Position numbers and translations under genes: made by a program
From: Paenibacillus thalictri
GTDB taxonomy: Bacteria > Bacillota > Bacilli > Paenibacillales > NBRC-103111
NCBI RefSeq assembly: GCF_004307995.1
Contig: NZ_SIRE01000004.1
Span: forward strand, 248,001-312,000
Direction of reading: 5' to 3'
Length of the DNA: 64,000 nucleotides
Notes under the pieces: model-generated
Told to the model about the DNA's origin: nothing
The model's input: only the letters and a program-made list of their open reading frames with translations
Database searches by the model: none
Shown: positions 55,349 to 64,000 of the stretch, piece after piece
How positions within the stretch are numbered: position 1 is the stretch's first letter
How the letters are laid out: the number at the start of each line of letters is the position of its first letter

Positions 55349-55411
55349 CCGGTTGGGAACATGTAAACCCGCGCTTATGTTTCCCGGCGCCGCGCGTTTT
55401 TGTCACATGAC

Positions 55412-57646
55412 CTAGCGGTATAATTGTCTATACTTGCCGGGATTCATTCCTACCGTTTTTTTGAAGGATCTGGAGAAATTAGAGGCGTCGTGATAATGAA
55501 GTTTTCCCGCAATTTCGGCCAATGTCATTTCCGTTTCAAGCAGCCATTTCCGGGCCGTCTGAAGCCGGCATTCGGCAAGATGTTCGCTGAAGCTTTTTCC
55601 CGTCTCCCGTTTGAACACCCTGCCCAAATAAGTAGGATGGTAATTCAGCAGCTCGGCGCAGGTTTCCAGGGTGATATCCGTTTCCAGGCGTTCTTGGATC
55701 AGTCTGAGGACGCAGCCGGATATGCTTTGGAACCGGCGTTCGTTTACCTTCTCAAGCTGCTCGATCATAGGTTCAATCATGGATTGAAACAATAACTCCT
55801 CGACTTCCTTGCGGGAGTGGAGTCTGTACAGACGTTCCAGCCATGGCTGACTTTGACCGGAAATGTCCAAACTTCCGCCGGACTCCACAAAACAGCGGAT
55901 CACACTGGAAACAAGCCGAGCCATAATCAGCTCATATTCGGTCGAAGAACGATACTCCGCAAATATTTGCTTCAGAAACAAATGCAGCCTTTCCTGCGCC
56001 TCGTGCCGGTCCGCGCTTTTGATAGCTTCAAGCAGTCTCTGCTCGAGATATTGAGGATACAGAAGCTGCCCTCTGCTTGAACGGTCGATGTCGCGGTAGT
56101 CGATAATCGCTTCCGAACCAAGCTTTAAACGGTAGGTCAACGCCTGCTGGCTTTCATGGAAAGAGCGTACCGCCTCCTGCAATTGATCAAAGGGAAGGCT
56201 GATCCCGATACTGACCGGCAGATTCAGCCAACGCCGAATCTCGCTCTGAATGAGGCTGGCATATCCATCAGCCAATTTCCCCATCTCGTCAAACGGAACC
56301 GCGGTCCTGCACAGAATCGTGACTATACTGGAATTTGTGAGAACCGATCCGATCTGCATGTCCTTCGGAATCAGCTCTTCGATGACATTGTGACAGGCAA
56401 ACAACAATAAGTCGAAGTCTTTGCCTTCATAACGGGTTTCGTCCAGTTCGTCGATTTCCACCGATAAAGTGCAAAAGACGGATTCGTGCGCGTTAAATCC
56501 GAAATAGTCGATTTTTTCGGCAATTTCCTTTTCTGCGGCTTCCCCCTTAAGCAACTTAAGGATGAAAAACTGCTTCAATTGGGGCAACTGAAGCCTCCAC
56601 TGCCGGCGAGAATGCAGAAGGTCGTCAACGCTGTCGTACATGACTTGAAACTCGTCGCGGCTCGTTGCCTCGCGTTCCGGCTCTTCTCTCTTGATTAACG
56701 AAGCGTACAGCCGATAAATCGGTTGATACAGGTTGCGCGAGCCGGCATAAGCTCCAATGGCAATTACCGCAAGAACGATCACGATCAGCACAAGCGTAAT
56801 ACGTCCGATCGACAAGCTGTCCGAAATAATAGCCTCTTTCGGTACTTCGGCTACAAACAACCAATCGCGGTTGGTCGACTTTCGGTAAAACACAAGCTGG
56901 TCCTCCGATCCGTCACGATAAGCCAAATGTCCGGAATCCTCGGCGTGCGCGCGAATGCTTTCAAGTAAAGACGGGTCGCCAGCCTCTCCCGTGCGCTTTC
57001 CCCAAGAATCGTGCACAACTTGACCCATGCCGTCTACGATCAGCAGCCGTCCTGCATGCTGCATCATATCGCTGCCGAGAGCGTCCAACGACAGGCTTAG
57101 CGTAAGCAATCCTGAAGGCTGTTCGGCATATTGGGGAATTTTCACAACATATTGCAGCAGCGTAGAGGAAGAAGTTGGACGGATGCTCCAAAATGCCGTT
57201 CTGCGGTCATCCAGCACATCGCGAAACATCTCGGAGTATTCTACCGCGTAGTGGGAACCTATCGTCCCATAAGTGCCGATTCTCCAATTTTTGTATAAAC
57301 TGATAAGATTCGCCTCTTTGATATCAGACTGAGCGAACTGGACGTATTTGATGCCTTGTTCCAACTGCTGAATGATCTCAAAGTCCCGCTCATCCAGGCT
57401 CATTCGCATAGCCTCGGTGGTCAGAATCGAAGAGGCCAGGTGATTGGCCAGCTTCTCCGATACGGCTAGCTTCTCCTCTATGCGCAGTTGAAATTGCTGA
57501 AGCAGATTCATATTACTTAACTCGGATTTCTCCAAAGCCGATGCCGTCGATTTCGAATAAGCGAAGTAACCCAGAACAAGAACGGGAACGGATCCAATCA
57601 GCATAACCAAGGCAATCAACTTTAGAAAATAACGATTTCTCCACAT
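55412..57646 (-). CDS. Membrane-bound AraC-family regulator (sensor plus HTH)
   Basis: 744 residues from ATG 57646, chosen for the GGAGGGG six bases upstream; the frame continues to 57703. Helix 1 (about 10-30), extracytoplasmic sensor, helix 2 (ITLVLIVIVLAVIAIGAYAGS), and C-terminal AraC helices (LETCAELLNYHPTYLGRVFKRETGKSFSEHL; AEIAGKLHYHDASNFSRSFKKTVG). Located at the downstream end of the sulfatase/transporter operon and convergent with the MalG-type gene. Confidence 0.9.
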   Translation of the reverse strand: MWRNRYFLKLIALVMLIGSVPVLVLGYFAYSKSTASALEKSELSNMNLLQQFQLRIEEKLAVSEKLANHLASSILTTEAMRMSLDERDFEIIQQLEQGIKYVQFAQSDIKEANLISLYKNWRIGTYGTIGSHYAVEYSEMFRDVLDDRRTAFWSIRPTSSSTLLQYVVKIPQYAEQPSGLLTLSLSLDALGSDMMQHAGRLLIVDGMGQVVHDSWGKRTGEAGDPSLLESIRAHAEDSGHLAYRDGSEDQLVFYRKSTNRDWLFVAEVPKEAIISDSLSIGRITLVLIVIVLAVIAIGAYAGSRNLYQPIYRLYASLIKREEPEREATSRDEFQVMYDSVDDLLHSRRQWRLQLPQLKQFFILKLLKGEAAEKEIAEKIDYFGFNAHESVFCTLSVEIDELDETRYEGKDFDLLLFACHNVIEELIPKDMQIGSVLTNSSIVTILCRTAVPFDEMGKLADGYASLIQSEIRRWLNLPVSIGISLPFDQLQEAVRSFHESQQALTYRLKLGSEAIIDYRDIDRSSRGQLLYPQYLEQRLLEAIKSADRHEAQERLHLFLKQIFAEYRSSTEYELIMARLVSSVIRCFVESGGSLDISGQSQPWLERLYRLHSRKEVEELLFQSMIEPMIEQLEKVNERRFQSISGCVLRLIQERLETDITLETCAELLNYHPTYLGRVFKRETGKSFSEHLAECRLQTARKWLLETEMTLAEIAGKLHYHDASNFSRSFKKTVGMNPGKYRQLYR

Positions 57647-57707
57647 GCCGCGCCCCTCCTTGTGCCTCATGTCCGTTCTTGCCCCGACTCGGCTGCACTT
57701 CAAACCA

Positions 57708-59210
57708 TCACTTGCCGCGCTCGGCGTATTGCTTGCTGTACTCTTCGATCACCTTATCTCCGCCGGCTTTTTTCCAATCATCGATCGCCTTCTGGAAACC
57801 CTTTTCGTCAATAGCACCGAGCAAAAATTTATTCCGGGCATCCTCGATATTTTTATCCAGCGTGCCGCCCATCTCGGAATACGTCTTCGATTCAAGTCCG
57901 TTGGTCATATTCAAGACGGCAATTTTGTCGTTCTCCGCTTCAACCTGCGCATAACGCTCGGCGAGTCCGCTTAGTTCCGCAGGAATCAGCTTGTCCTCCA
58001 GCATGCGCAGCTGACGGTAGCTGCTGAAATGAACGGTATCCTTGGTCAGATCCTTGGCTTTGCCGTTCACCATAGTGTAATCGGTTCCCTCGATCCCCCA
58101 GCGCAGAATATTTTGAATCTCTTCCCCGCAAATTTTATCCAGGAACGCGAGCACTTTCTTCAAATCTTCCTCGGTCTTGACCGTGTTCTTGGGAATCAGG
58201 TTAATGCCGTTATGCCCGCTGCCGCCAATGACCTTCGGGCCGTTCACGCCTTGAATTTGAGTAATCAGCTCGACCTTGGCTTGCGGAAACAGCTTGGTCA
58301 AATTGCCGTAGGTGCGATCCAATATGTTGTACGCGCCTATAATGATGCCTGCTTTGCCGCCGGCAAAGTTCTCTTCGCTTTGGTTGTTTTTGGCGATAAT
58401 AAAGTCCTGGTTAATCAGCTTCTCGTCATACAGCCGTTTAACCGACTTCATCGCTTGCATATAGGCAGGAGTCATGAAATTAGGAACAAACACGCCCTTC
58501 TCTATTCCCCATTTGTTATAGCCGCCTTGCCATAAATTCATATAGTTGAGAACGTATAAGGCCGAGGCGTCCGTGAAACCGTACGTATCTTTTTTGCCGT
58601 TTTTATCCGGGTCCTGTTCCGTAAATGCTTTAGCGATATTGTACAAATCTTCCGGCGTCTTTGGCAAGGGCAGCCCCAACGCGTCAAGCCAGTCCTTGCG
58701 GATAATGACAGCCTCGCGGGAGAGCGGCCGATAGCGGTAAATGCCGTATATTTTGCCGCCATATTTGGTTCCGTCCAATATTCCCGATTCCATCCTTTTC
58801 AAGTTGGGGTAAGCATCCAAGTAAGGCCCCAGCTCCCAAAAGACGCCCGACTTCACGGCGTTGCTAATAACCGGCATCCGGATATCGGAGACGCTGAGCA
58901 CCTTGGGAAGATCGCCTCCGGCGATGGACGTGTTTACCTTGTCGGAGTACGCTTGGGACGGAACCCAGTTGATGCTGAGCTTTGTCCCTGTCAAAGCTTC
59001 CACCTTTTTGATCCGCGGATCGTCGGCTTTGATCGGTTCCGGCGCAAATAGCTCCGTCATCCAAGTTACTTCGAACGGCGCTGCGGTCGAGGCGGACGCC
59101 GGGCCCTCCTTGTCCGTCTTCGCCGGCGCGGCAGCGTTTCCGCAAGCCGATATCATGGACACTACTGCGAAACCCATACACAAGCGAAGAGAAGCTTGTT
59201 TCATATTCAT
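57708..59210 (-). CDS. Carbohydrate ABC transporter substrate-binding lipoprotein (LplA type)
   Basis: 500 residues with lipobox ISAC (Cys23). Similar in length and motifs to the 44330-45862 protein (APEPIKADDPRIKKVEALTGTKLSINWVPSQAYSDKVNTSIAGGDLPKVLSVSD; KDWLDALGLPLPKTPEDLYNIAKAFTEQDPDKNGKKDTYGF), so the two are paralogues. Binds an oligosaccharide for the two permeases upstream in the operon; the sulfatase suggests a sulfated ligand. Confidence 0.92.
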   Translation of the reverse strand: MNMKQASLRLCMGFAVVSMISACGNAAAPAKTDKEGPASASTAAPFEVTWMTELFAPEPIKADDPRIKKVEALTGTKLSINWVPSQAYSDKVNTSIAGGDLPKVLSVSDIRMPVISNAVKSGVFWELGPYLDAYPNLKRMESGILDGTKYGGKIYGIYRYRPLSREAVIIRKDWLDALGLPLPKTPEDLYNIAKAFTEQDPDKNGKKDTYGFTDASALYVLNYMNLWQGGYNKWGIEKGVFVPNFMTPAYMQAMKSVKRLYDEKLINQDFIIAKNNQSEENFAGGKAGIIIGAYNILDRTYGNLTKLFPQAKVELITQIQGVNGPKVIGGSGHNGINLIPKNTVKTEEDLKKVLAFLDKICGEEIQNILRWGIEGTDYTMVNGKAKDLTKDTVHFSSYRQLRMLEDKLIPAELSGLAERYAQVEAENDKIAVLNMTNGLESKTYSEMGGTLDKNIEDARNKFLLGAIDEKGFQKAIDDWKKAGGDKVIEEYSKQYAERGK

Positions 59211-59250
59211 ATGAAGATCGTCTCCTTTTTCAAATTCGTGCAGTGAGCCG

Positions 59251-60141
59251 CTATCCTTTCACCGAACCTAAAAGCGCGCCTTTTGCAAAATGCTTCTGGA
59301 TAAACGGGTATACAAGCAAAATCGGAACAGTTGCCACGACAATAACCGCCATTCGGACCGTTTGGGGCGGAGGCACAAATTCGCTGCTCCAATTGCTGGA
59401 ATCGCCAAGCCCGCCGGTCGTCACCAAAACCACCTGGCGAAGCAGCACCTGCAGCGGCCACAAATCGGCTTTGTTTAAATACAGGATCGCGCTCATGAAC
59501 ACATTCCAATGACCGACGGCATAAAACAAGGATATCGTTGCCACGGACGGCAGTGATAACGGAATGACGATACGAAACAAAATACCGAGCTCATGGCACC
59601 CGTCGATCTTTGCGGACTCCTCAATGCCTTCCGGCAATTGTTGAAAAAAATTTTTCATAATAATCAGGATAAATGCTCCAATCAATCCGGGGACAATCAG
59701 CGCCCATAACGAGTTCAACAGCCCTAATGCTTTCACCAGCAGAAACGTCGGGATCATGCCCCCGTTAAACAGCATCGTGAACAGCACCATCAGCATAATG
59801 GCGCGACGGCCCTCCAGCTCCTTCTTGGCGAGCGGATAAGCCATCAGCGTAGTAAATATGACGTTCAGAACCGTTCCTACTACGGTCAAGAATACGGTTA
59901 CCCCCAGACTTTGAAGCAGCTTCCCTGTCGAGAAAACATATTTGTAAGCATCAAGCGACCACTCGGTCGGGAACAAGACAAATTTTTTCGTCAGCAGCTC
60001 TTCCGGGGATGTCAAGGAGCTGGCGACGATATGCACAAATGGCAGCACGCAGAGCAGTGCGTACAATCCCAACAGGATCATGTTGAGTATGTCAAAGACG
60101 CCACGCTGATCACGCCTATTTCTGAGCTTGCCGCTAATCAT
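59251..60141 (-). CDS. Carbohydrate ABC transporter permease (YtcP/LplC type)
   Basis: 296 residues, paralogue of 45893-46771. EAA loop EESAKIDGCHELGILFRIVIPLSLP; C-terminus VYPFIQKHFAKGALLGSVKG. ATG 60141 lies directly against the stop of the YteP-type gene. Confidence 0.93.
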   Translation of the reverse strand: MISGKLRNRRDQRGVFDILNMILLGLYALLCVLPFVHIVASSLTSPEELLTKKFVLFPTEWSLDAYKYVFSTGKLLQSLGVTVFLTVVGTVLNVIFTTLMAYPLAKKELEGRRAIMLMVLFTMLFNGGMIPTFLLVKALGLLNSLWALIVPGLIGAFILIIMKNFFQQLPEGIEESAKIDGCHELGILFRIVIPLSLPSVATISLFYAVGHWNVFMSAILYLNKADLWPLQVLLRQVVLVTTGGLGDSSNWSSEFVPPPQTVRMAVIVVATVPILLVYPFIQKHFAKGALLGSVKG

Positions 60142-60142
60142 A

Positions 60143-61099
60143 TTAATAGATCCCTTCTTCCCCGAATCGTTTGGCTATGGCGTTCGCCGCCATGACAACC
60201 GCTAATCCGACGAACGCCTTAAACAAGCCGACAGCGATGCTGTAGCTAAATTGCCCCTGCTGAATACCTGTTGTATACACATAAGTATCGAACACTTCGG
60301 ACACGCTCCGGTTCATTGAATTTTGCATGAGAAAAATATGGTCAAAGCTAAGCTCCAGGATGTCGCTTACCTTGAGAATCAGTAAAATCACAATGGTGCT
60401 CCGAATCGAAGGCAACGTTACATGCCACAGCTGCCTCCAGCGGCTTGCACCGTCAATTCGCGCCGCCTCGTACAACTGCGGGTCCGTTCCCGCCAATGCG
60501 GCAAGATAAATAATGGTTCCCCAGCCGGCATCGCGCCATATGATCTGCAGCACGTACAGCGGACGAAACCAGTCCTCACTGAGCAGGAAATTGATCGGCG
60601 CGCCGCCCAGCCGTCCCACCAGTTCATTGATGACCCCGCCTTCCGTAGTCAGCATAATATAAGTCAAAGATACGACAATCACCCAGGAAAAGAAATGCGG
60701 GATGTAAATAATCGTTTGTACGATGCGCTTGTACATCATCCGGCCGACCTCGTTCAACATCAGCGCAAGCACGATGGGAACCGGGAATACGAAGGCAAGA
60801 TTCCAAATAAACAACGTGATCGTGTTTTTGAATAACAACCAGAAGTCCGGATCGGTAAACAGGCGCCGAAAATGCTTGAAACCGACCCATTCACTTCCCG
60901 TTACGCCTAACGCGGGCTGGTATTCTTGAAAGGAAATGACGACACCCCACATCGGCACATACTTGAAAAGCAGGAAAAAAACAAGCCCCGGCGCAAGCAT
61001 CAAATAAAACCATTTCTGCTGAACGATTCTGCCCATTCTCCCTGAATAGGGCCTCCGTCTTTCACTCCGTAGCGCGGGATAGGCCTTCATTGCTTGCAT
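60143..61099 (-). CDS. Carbohydrate ABC transporter permease (YteP/LplB type)
   Basis: 318 residues from ATG 61099 (GGAGG seven bases before); a longer frame to 61123 lacks a better signal. QQKWFYLMLAPGLVFFLLFKYVPMWGVVISFQEYQPALG, EAA loop YEAARIDGASRWRQLWHVTLPSI, end AIAKRFGEEGIY. Paralogue of 46810-47727. It follows the sulfatase gene by 44 bases. Confidence 0.93.
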   Translation of the reverse strand: MQAMKAYPALRSERRRPYSGRMGRIVQQKWFYLMLAPGLVFFLLFKYVPMWGVVISFQEYQPALGVTGSEWVGFKHFRRLFTDPDFWLLFKNTITLFIWNLAFVFPVPIVLALMLNEVGRMMYKRIVQTIIYIPHFFSWVIVVSLTYIMLTTEGGVINELVGRLGGAPINFLLSEDWFRPLYVLQIIWRDAGWGTIIYLAALAGTDPQLYEAARIDGASRWRQLWHVTLPSIRSTIVILLILKVSDILELSFDHIFLMQNSMNRSVSEVFDTYVYTTGIQQGQFSYSIAVGLFKAFVGLAVVMAANAIAKRFGEEGIY

Positions 61100-61143
61100 A
61101 TGTCGTCCTCCATTCTCATTCATCTGAGCGAAACGTCATGTCA

Positions 61144-62619
61144 TCAATCAAACAATGGATCGCCTGTCTGCCGCTGCCACTCCTTGATCTTCTCTCTCAT
61201 TTGAAAAACCCTCATCTGATATGCGGCATCGCCAATCAAATTGCACGTTTCGGCGGGATCGTCGTTCAGATTGTACAATTCGTCTTCGCCGATGCTGCTG
61301 AAGTTGTATTTCCACATATCCGGCGTTATAACAGTCCGCACTTTGGCGCCGATGGCCCGTTCCGCCTGCTCCTCCGTGGCCATATGATTCCAGCACGGGA
61401 GCATAAAACCTTTCTGCAGATGTCCCTCAAGTCCGCATTCGGAACCGTTCCATTCCACAAATACATGGTCGCGTACGCGCGCAGCTTGCCCTTGCAGAAA
61501 AGGAAGCAAGCTCTCCCCTTGCAGCGGCGCGGACGTATGCTGGCCAAGCGCCTCCAGCAGCGTGGGCACCAGATCGATTTGACTGACAGGCTCGCGAATG
61601 CGCGCCGGCTTCAAACCCGGAACTTTCAGCAGCAGAGGCACCTTGATCGCCTCCTCAAACATGACGCATTTGGCCAGCAGCCTATGGCTGCCCATCATAT
61701 CGCCGTGATCGCTGGTGAACACAACAATGGTACGATCGGCCAGGCCGCAATCCTCCAACGTTTGGAGAATGACGCCCAGATGCGTATCGACCAAACTGAC
61801 CAATCCCCAATAATGGGCGATCATCTTCCGCCAATCGTCTTCCGTTTGCAGGGATAATCCGCTATGCCCATATTCCAGATAGGCCTGATGAAATAAGCGC
61901 GTTTTCAACGGGTGCTCTTCGGACAACATGTGGCCAAAATTAGCGGGCAAAACGACCTTGTCGGGGTCGTATTGCTCGTCACGCGGCCCGAAATAGGGCA
62001 TATGCGGCTCTAAGAAGTTCACATACGCAATAAACGGATTGTCCTCGTTCTCGCGGATAAATCGCGTAACTTCCCGCGCGGTATAAGCGGGTTTGCCGTG
62101 CTCTTCGGGCAGTCTCGCACAATAATCCCGACTGAAAAACTCAAATCCGTCCTTCGCAATTTTATCGGGTTTGAAGCCTTGTTCCACCAGATAGTGATGA
62201 TAGGACGAATGGATCTTTTGGTCCCGTCCATTGGAGTAACCCATGCGATAGCTGTCCTCGTAGCTAACCCATTTCCGGAAACCATGTTGAGGAAACACCT
62301 CATCTCCTAGATGCCATTTACCGAAATAACCGGTGCGATAATCGGAGAAATCCCCCATTTCCGGCAGACAAGGCAGCTCCATATCCAGAGGGATGTTATT
62401 GGCAATGCATCCATGGACATGGGGGTACAGACCTGTCAATAAACTAGCCCGTGAGGGGGTGCATACCGGTTGTGTGACATAAGCATGCTCAAACACGACG
62501 GATTGATCGGCAAGCTTGTCCATGTTTGGAGTGTTAATGATCGCATTACCATAAGACCTCATTGTGGAAATACTCTGCTCATCGGTAAACACAAACAGTA
62601 GATTCGTTTTCCTTATCGT
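61144..62619 (-). CDS. Sulfatase (type I, formylglycine-dependent)
   Basis: 491 residues from TTG 62619: AAAGGAG lies nine bases before it, whereas the ATG at 62628 is fused to that RBS. Alkaline-phosphatase-superfamily fold with N-terminal metal site LLFVFTDEQSISTMRSYG, the modification motif CTPSR (QPVCTPSRASLLTGLYPHVHGC) whose Cys becomes formylglycine, FLEPHMPYFGPRDE, and TIVVFTSDHGDMMGSHRLLAKC. No signal peptide, so it acts in the cytoplasm on imported sulfated sugars. A formylglycine-generating enzyme or anSME is needed and is not in the window. First gene of the operon. Confidence 0.9.
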   Translation of the reverse strand, partial: TIRKTNLLFVFTDEQSISTMRSYGNAIINTPNMDKLADQSVVFEHAYVTQPVCTPSRASLLTGLYPHVHGCIANNIPLDMELPCLPEMGDFSDYRTGYFGKWHLGDEVFPQHGFRKWVSYEDSYRMGYSNGRDQKIHSSYHHYLVEQGFKPDKIAKDGFEFFSRDYCARLPEEHGKPAYTAREVTRFIRENEDNPFIAYVNFLEPHMPYFGPRDEQYDPDKVVLPANFGHMLSEEHPLKTRLFHQAYLEYGHSGLSLQTEDDWRKMIAHYWGLVSLVDTHLGVILQTLEDCGLADRTIVVFTSDHGDMMGSHRLLAKCVMFEEAIKVPLLLKVPGLKPARIREPVSQIDLVPTLLEALGQHTSAPLQGESLLPFLQGQAARVRDHVFVEWNGSECGLEGHLQKGFMLPCWNHMATEEQAERAIGAKVRTVITPDMWKYNFSSIGEDELYNLNDDPAETCNLIGDAAYQMRVFQMREKIKEWQRQTGDPLFD

Positions 62620-62797
62620 CAAAAAAGTCATCTCCTTTCTATTAGCATATTGCGATTGTTGCACAGGAACCCTTTACAAGCCATTGTCCGTTCCAAACAA
62701 CTTAGACTTTGATATCATAAATTGTCTTCACACAACCTATTGTCATCAAGAAGACATTCCGGATCGGATGATGCTGGGGCTGCCGCTCCATAAAAAA

Positions 62798-62815
62798 ATC
62801 CCCCGAATGGGGGAT
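62798..62815 (-). terminator. Rho-independent terminator of the LuxR-type gene
   Basis: Minus strand ATCCCCC, ATTC, GGGGGAT, TTTTTT. It lies 20 bases past the stop codon of the 62835 gene. Confidence 0.9.
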
Positions 62816-62834
62816 ATATCTGGAAAAAAGGAGA

Positions 62835-64000
62835 TCAGCCGAGTGTGATCCACTCCGCAGCGCGCTGCAGCGCCTGCACCCGGTTGTTTACCTCCAGCTT
62901 TTTGTACACATTTTTAATATGGGATTTTACGGTTTCACTTGTAATGTTAAGGCGGAGGGCAATTTCCTTGTTCGATAATCCTTGGCTGATCAACTGCATA
63001 ATTTTTAGTTCCTGCACGGTCAGGTTGTGCGGTTGTTGTTCCGCATCAGGCGTAACACGCAGAGCTTGAAGAAGCTGCTTAACATAAGCCAGAGAAACCG
63101 GGCGGGGATTTTTAAGCCCGCTTCCTTGCTGCTGCTTTAAGTATCCGGCTAGCAACGCCTCCATGCCGGCCCCTTCATCCATAAAGCTGCGGATGTACCC
63201 TTCCGGTTCCGAGAGCTGCAAAGCAATTTCCAATTGAGCGAGCGCCGCCTCGGTTCGGCCTAAACGGTGAAGTATGACGCTTTGCAAGATAAGTGCCTTG
63301 ATCCGGTCCCGGAGACGCCCCTCCTTGCTTAACAATGGATTCAACCGTTCCAATAAATACAGCGCGTCTTCCATCCTCTCACACGCTGCAAGCACTCTCG
63401 CCAAAGCCAAATGCTCCTGTACCCGATACAGCGAAACTTCATCCGTATGCGACAAACCGCATCTTTGCAGCCACTCCTGCGCATAGGAACGAGAGCCTTG
63501 GCGCAGTGACAGGCACGCCTCTTCCGCTTCGATACTTCGCATAAATAATTCATTGTCGGGAGAATCGATCTGCGCCTTCAACTGCTCAAGCAGCTCCGAC
63601 GCCCGGCCCGGGTTGCCCAGAGCCTGCTGAATCCGCGAAGCGCTGATCATGTTATGAATCAAAATCCGCGCAAAAGGCTTAATATCCTGACGCCCTATTG
63701 CCTGACTCACGTACCGGTCCGCTTCTTCCAGCCGGTTCCACTCATACAGCAGTTTGCTATAAGAAGCATACAGAAGACCGACAAAAGGATAGTTTTCTTT
63801 CTGTTCCCATACAGCAATCCATTTGGACAGGAAAGCTCCGCCCGCATGCAGATCGTTGATAAACGCCAAATGATCGTCAAACGCATCATACCCTTGGTAT
63901 CTGTTGCGTCCCATCGTTTGAAAGAAGCTGCCTTCCGGCATATGACGCTCCACCAGCTCGAAATATTCAGACGTGCGGGCCAGGTCCTTCTGAAGATAAG
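62835..64000 (-). CDS. LuxR-family regulator with TPR-like region (MalT type), partial
   Basis: The frame is open to the right edge, so the N-terminus is missing; the visible 388 residues begin in helical repeats. TPR/MalT-like repeats occupy most of it (YASYSKLLYEWNRLEEADRYVSQAI, LALARVLAACERMEDALYLLERL, QSVILHRLGRTEAALAQLEIAL), followed by a C-terminal LuxR helix-turn-helix (LTVQELKIMQLISQGLSNKEIALRLNITSETVKSHIKNVYKKLEVNNR). Full-length relatives have an N-terminal P-loop STAND module. A GTG at 63953 could start a shorter protein, but the frame continues with family-like sequence (YFELVERHM). Confidence 0.85.
   Translation of the reverse strand, partial: YLQKDLARTSEYFELVERHMPEGSFFQTMGRNRYQGYDAFDDHLAFINDLHAGGAFLSKWIAVWEQKENYPFVGLLYASYSKLLYEWNRLEEADRYVSQAIGRQDIKPFARILIHNMISASRIQQALGNPGRASELLEQLKAQIDSPDNELFMRSIEAEEACLSLRQGSRSYAQEWLQRCGLSHTDEVSLYRVQEHLALARVLAACERMEDALYLLERLNPLLSKEGRLRDRIKALILQSVILHRLGRTEAALAQLEIALQLSEPEGYIRSFMDEGAGMEALLAGYLKQQQGSGLKNPRPVSLAYVKQLLQALRVTPDAEQQPHNLTVQELKIMQLISQGLSNKEIALRLNITSETVKSHIKNVYKKLEVNNRVQALQRAAEWITLG

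Overview
The window looks like a piece of a Paenibacillus (or close Paenibacillaceae) chromosome. The grounds are Gram-positive ribosome binding sites with frequent TTG/GTG starts, many YesN/YesS-type AraC regulators with membrane sensor halves, CUT1 sugar importers lacking a local ATPase, an S-layer-homology surface protein, a bacillar metNIQ locus, and a stand-alone glutaminyl-tRNA synthetase. No rRNA, tRNA, prophage or CRISPR array was recognised. The only clear mobile element is a group II intron.

Layout. 1-14759 (all minus strand) is a peptide / N-acyl-amino-acid scavenging block: a membrane AraC regulator (12468-14759), an M20 amidohydrolase, a complete Opp/Dpp peptide importer (binding protein, two permeases, two ATPases), an N-formylglutamate-amidohydrolase-like protein with a long acidic linker, a gamma-glutamyltransferase, and a secreted Ntn-hydrolase-like protein with a discoidin domain that runs off the left edge. 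A shared motif (GGTAAATTATTGACA-like) lies upstream of the three transcription units. 14983-16887 is a group II intron sitting in the T-tract of the glnS terminator. 16968-18701 is glnS. 18935-20614 has a low-complexity secreted protein and a toxin-antitoxin pair. 20689-23309 is metNIQ; then come a DoxX-like protein, an AlkC-type DNA repair protein, a deoxynucleoside kinase and a YmaF-like protein.

26743-30643 is a hexuronate block (SDR mannonate oxidoreductase, mannonate dehydratase UxuA, class I mannose-6-phosphate isomerase, GntR regulator) with a GntR-type palindrome and a possible cre site. 30839-36366 holds a LysM+3D cell-wall protein and a 1.5-thousand-residue SLH surface protein. 36536-40014 has a 5'-truncated sensor kinase remnant, a very GC-rich methyltransferase, a thioesterase and a P450 with an inserted low-complexity stretch. 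40155-43480 is a YesM/YesN two-component pair.

43491-64000 is dominated by three CUT1 carbohydrate import systems, each beside a large membrane AraC regulator: 44330-50368 (YtcQ/YtcP/YteP type), 50841-55348 (binding protein and two permeases behind an acyl-CoA-dehydrogenase-like gene), and 55412-62619 (with a sulfatase, suggesting a sulfated glycan). A LuxR/MalT-like regulator is cut by the right edge. None of the three importers has an ATPase in the window, so a shared MsmX-type ATPase elsewhere is the likely partner.

The most unusual non-coding structure is an exact 44-bp tandem array of five hairpins (50624-50821) that ends four bases before the ribosome binding site of the acyl-CoA-dehydrogenase-like gene. 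Two other unexplained structures are a 183-bp palindromic element built from 50-bp units (12085-12267) and a nested inverted repeat at 47917-47985.
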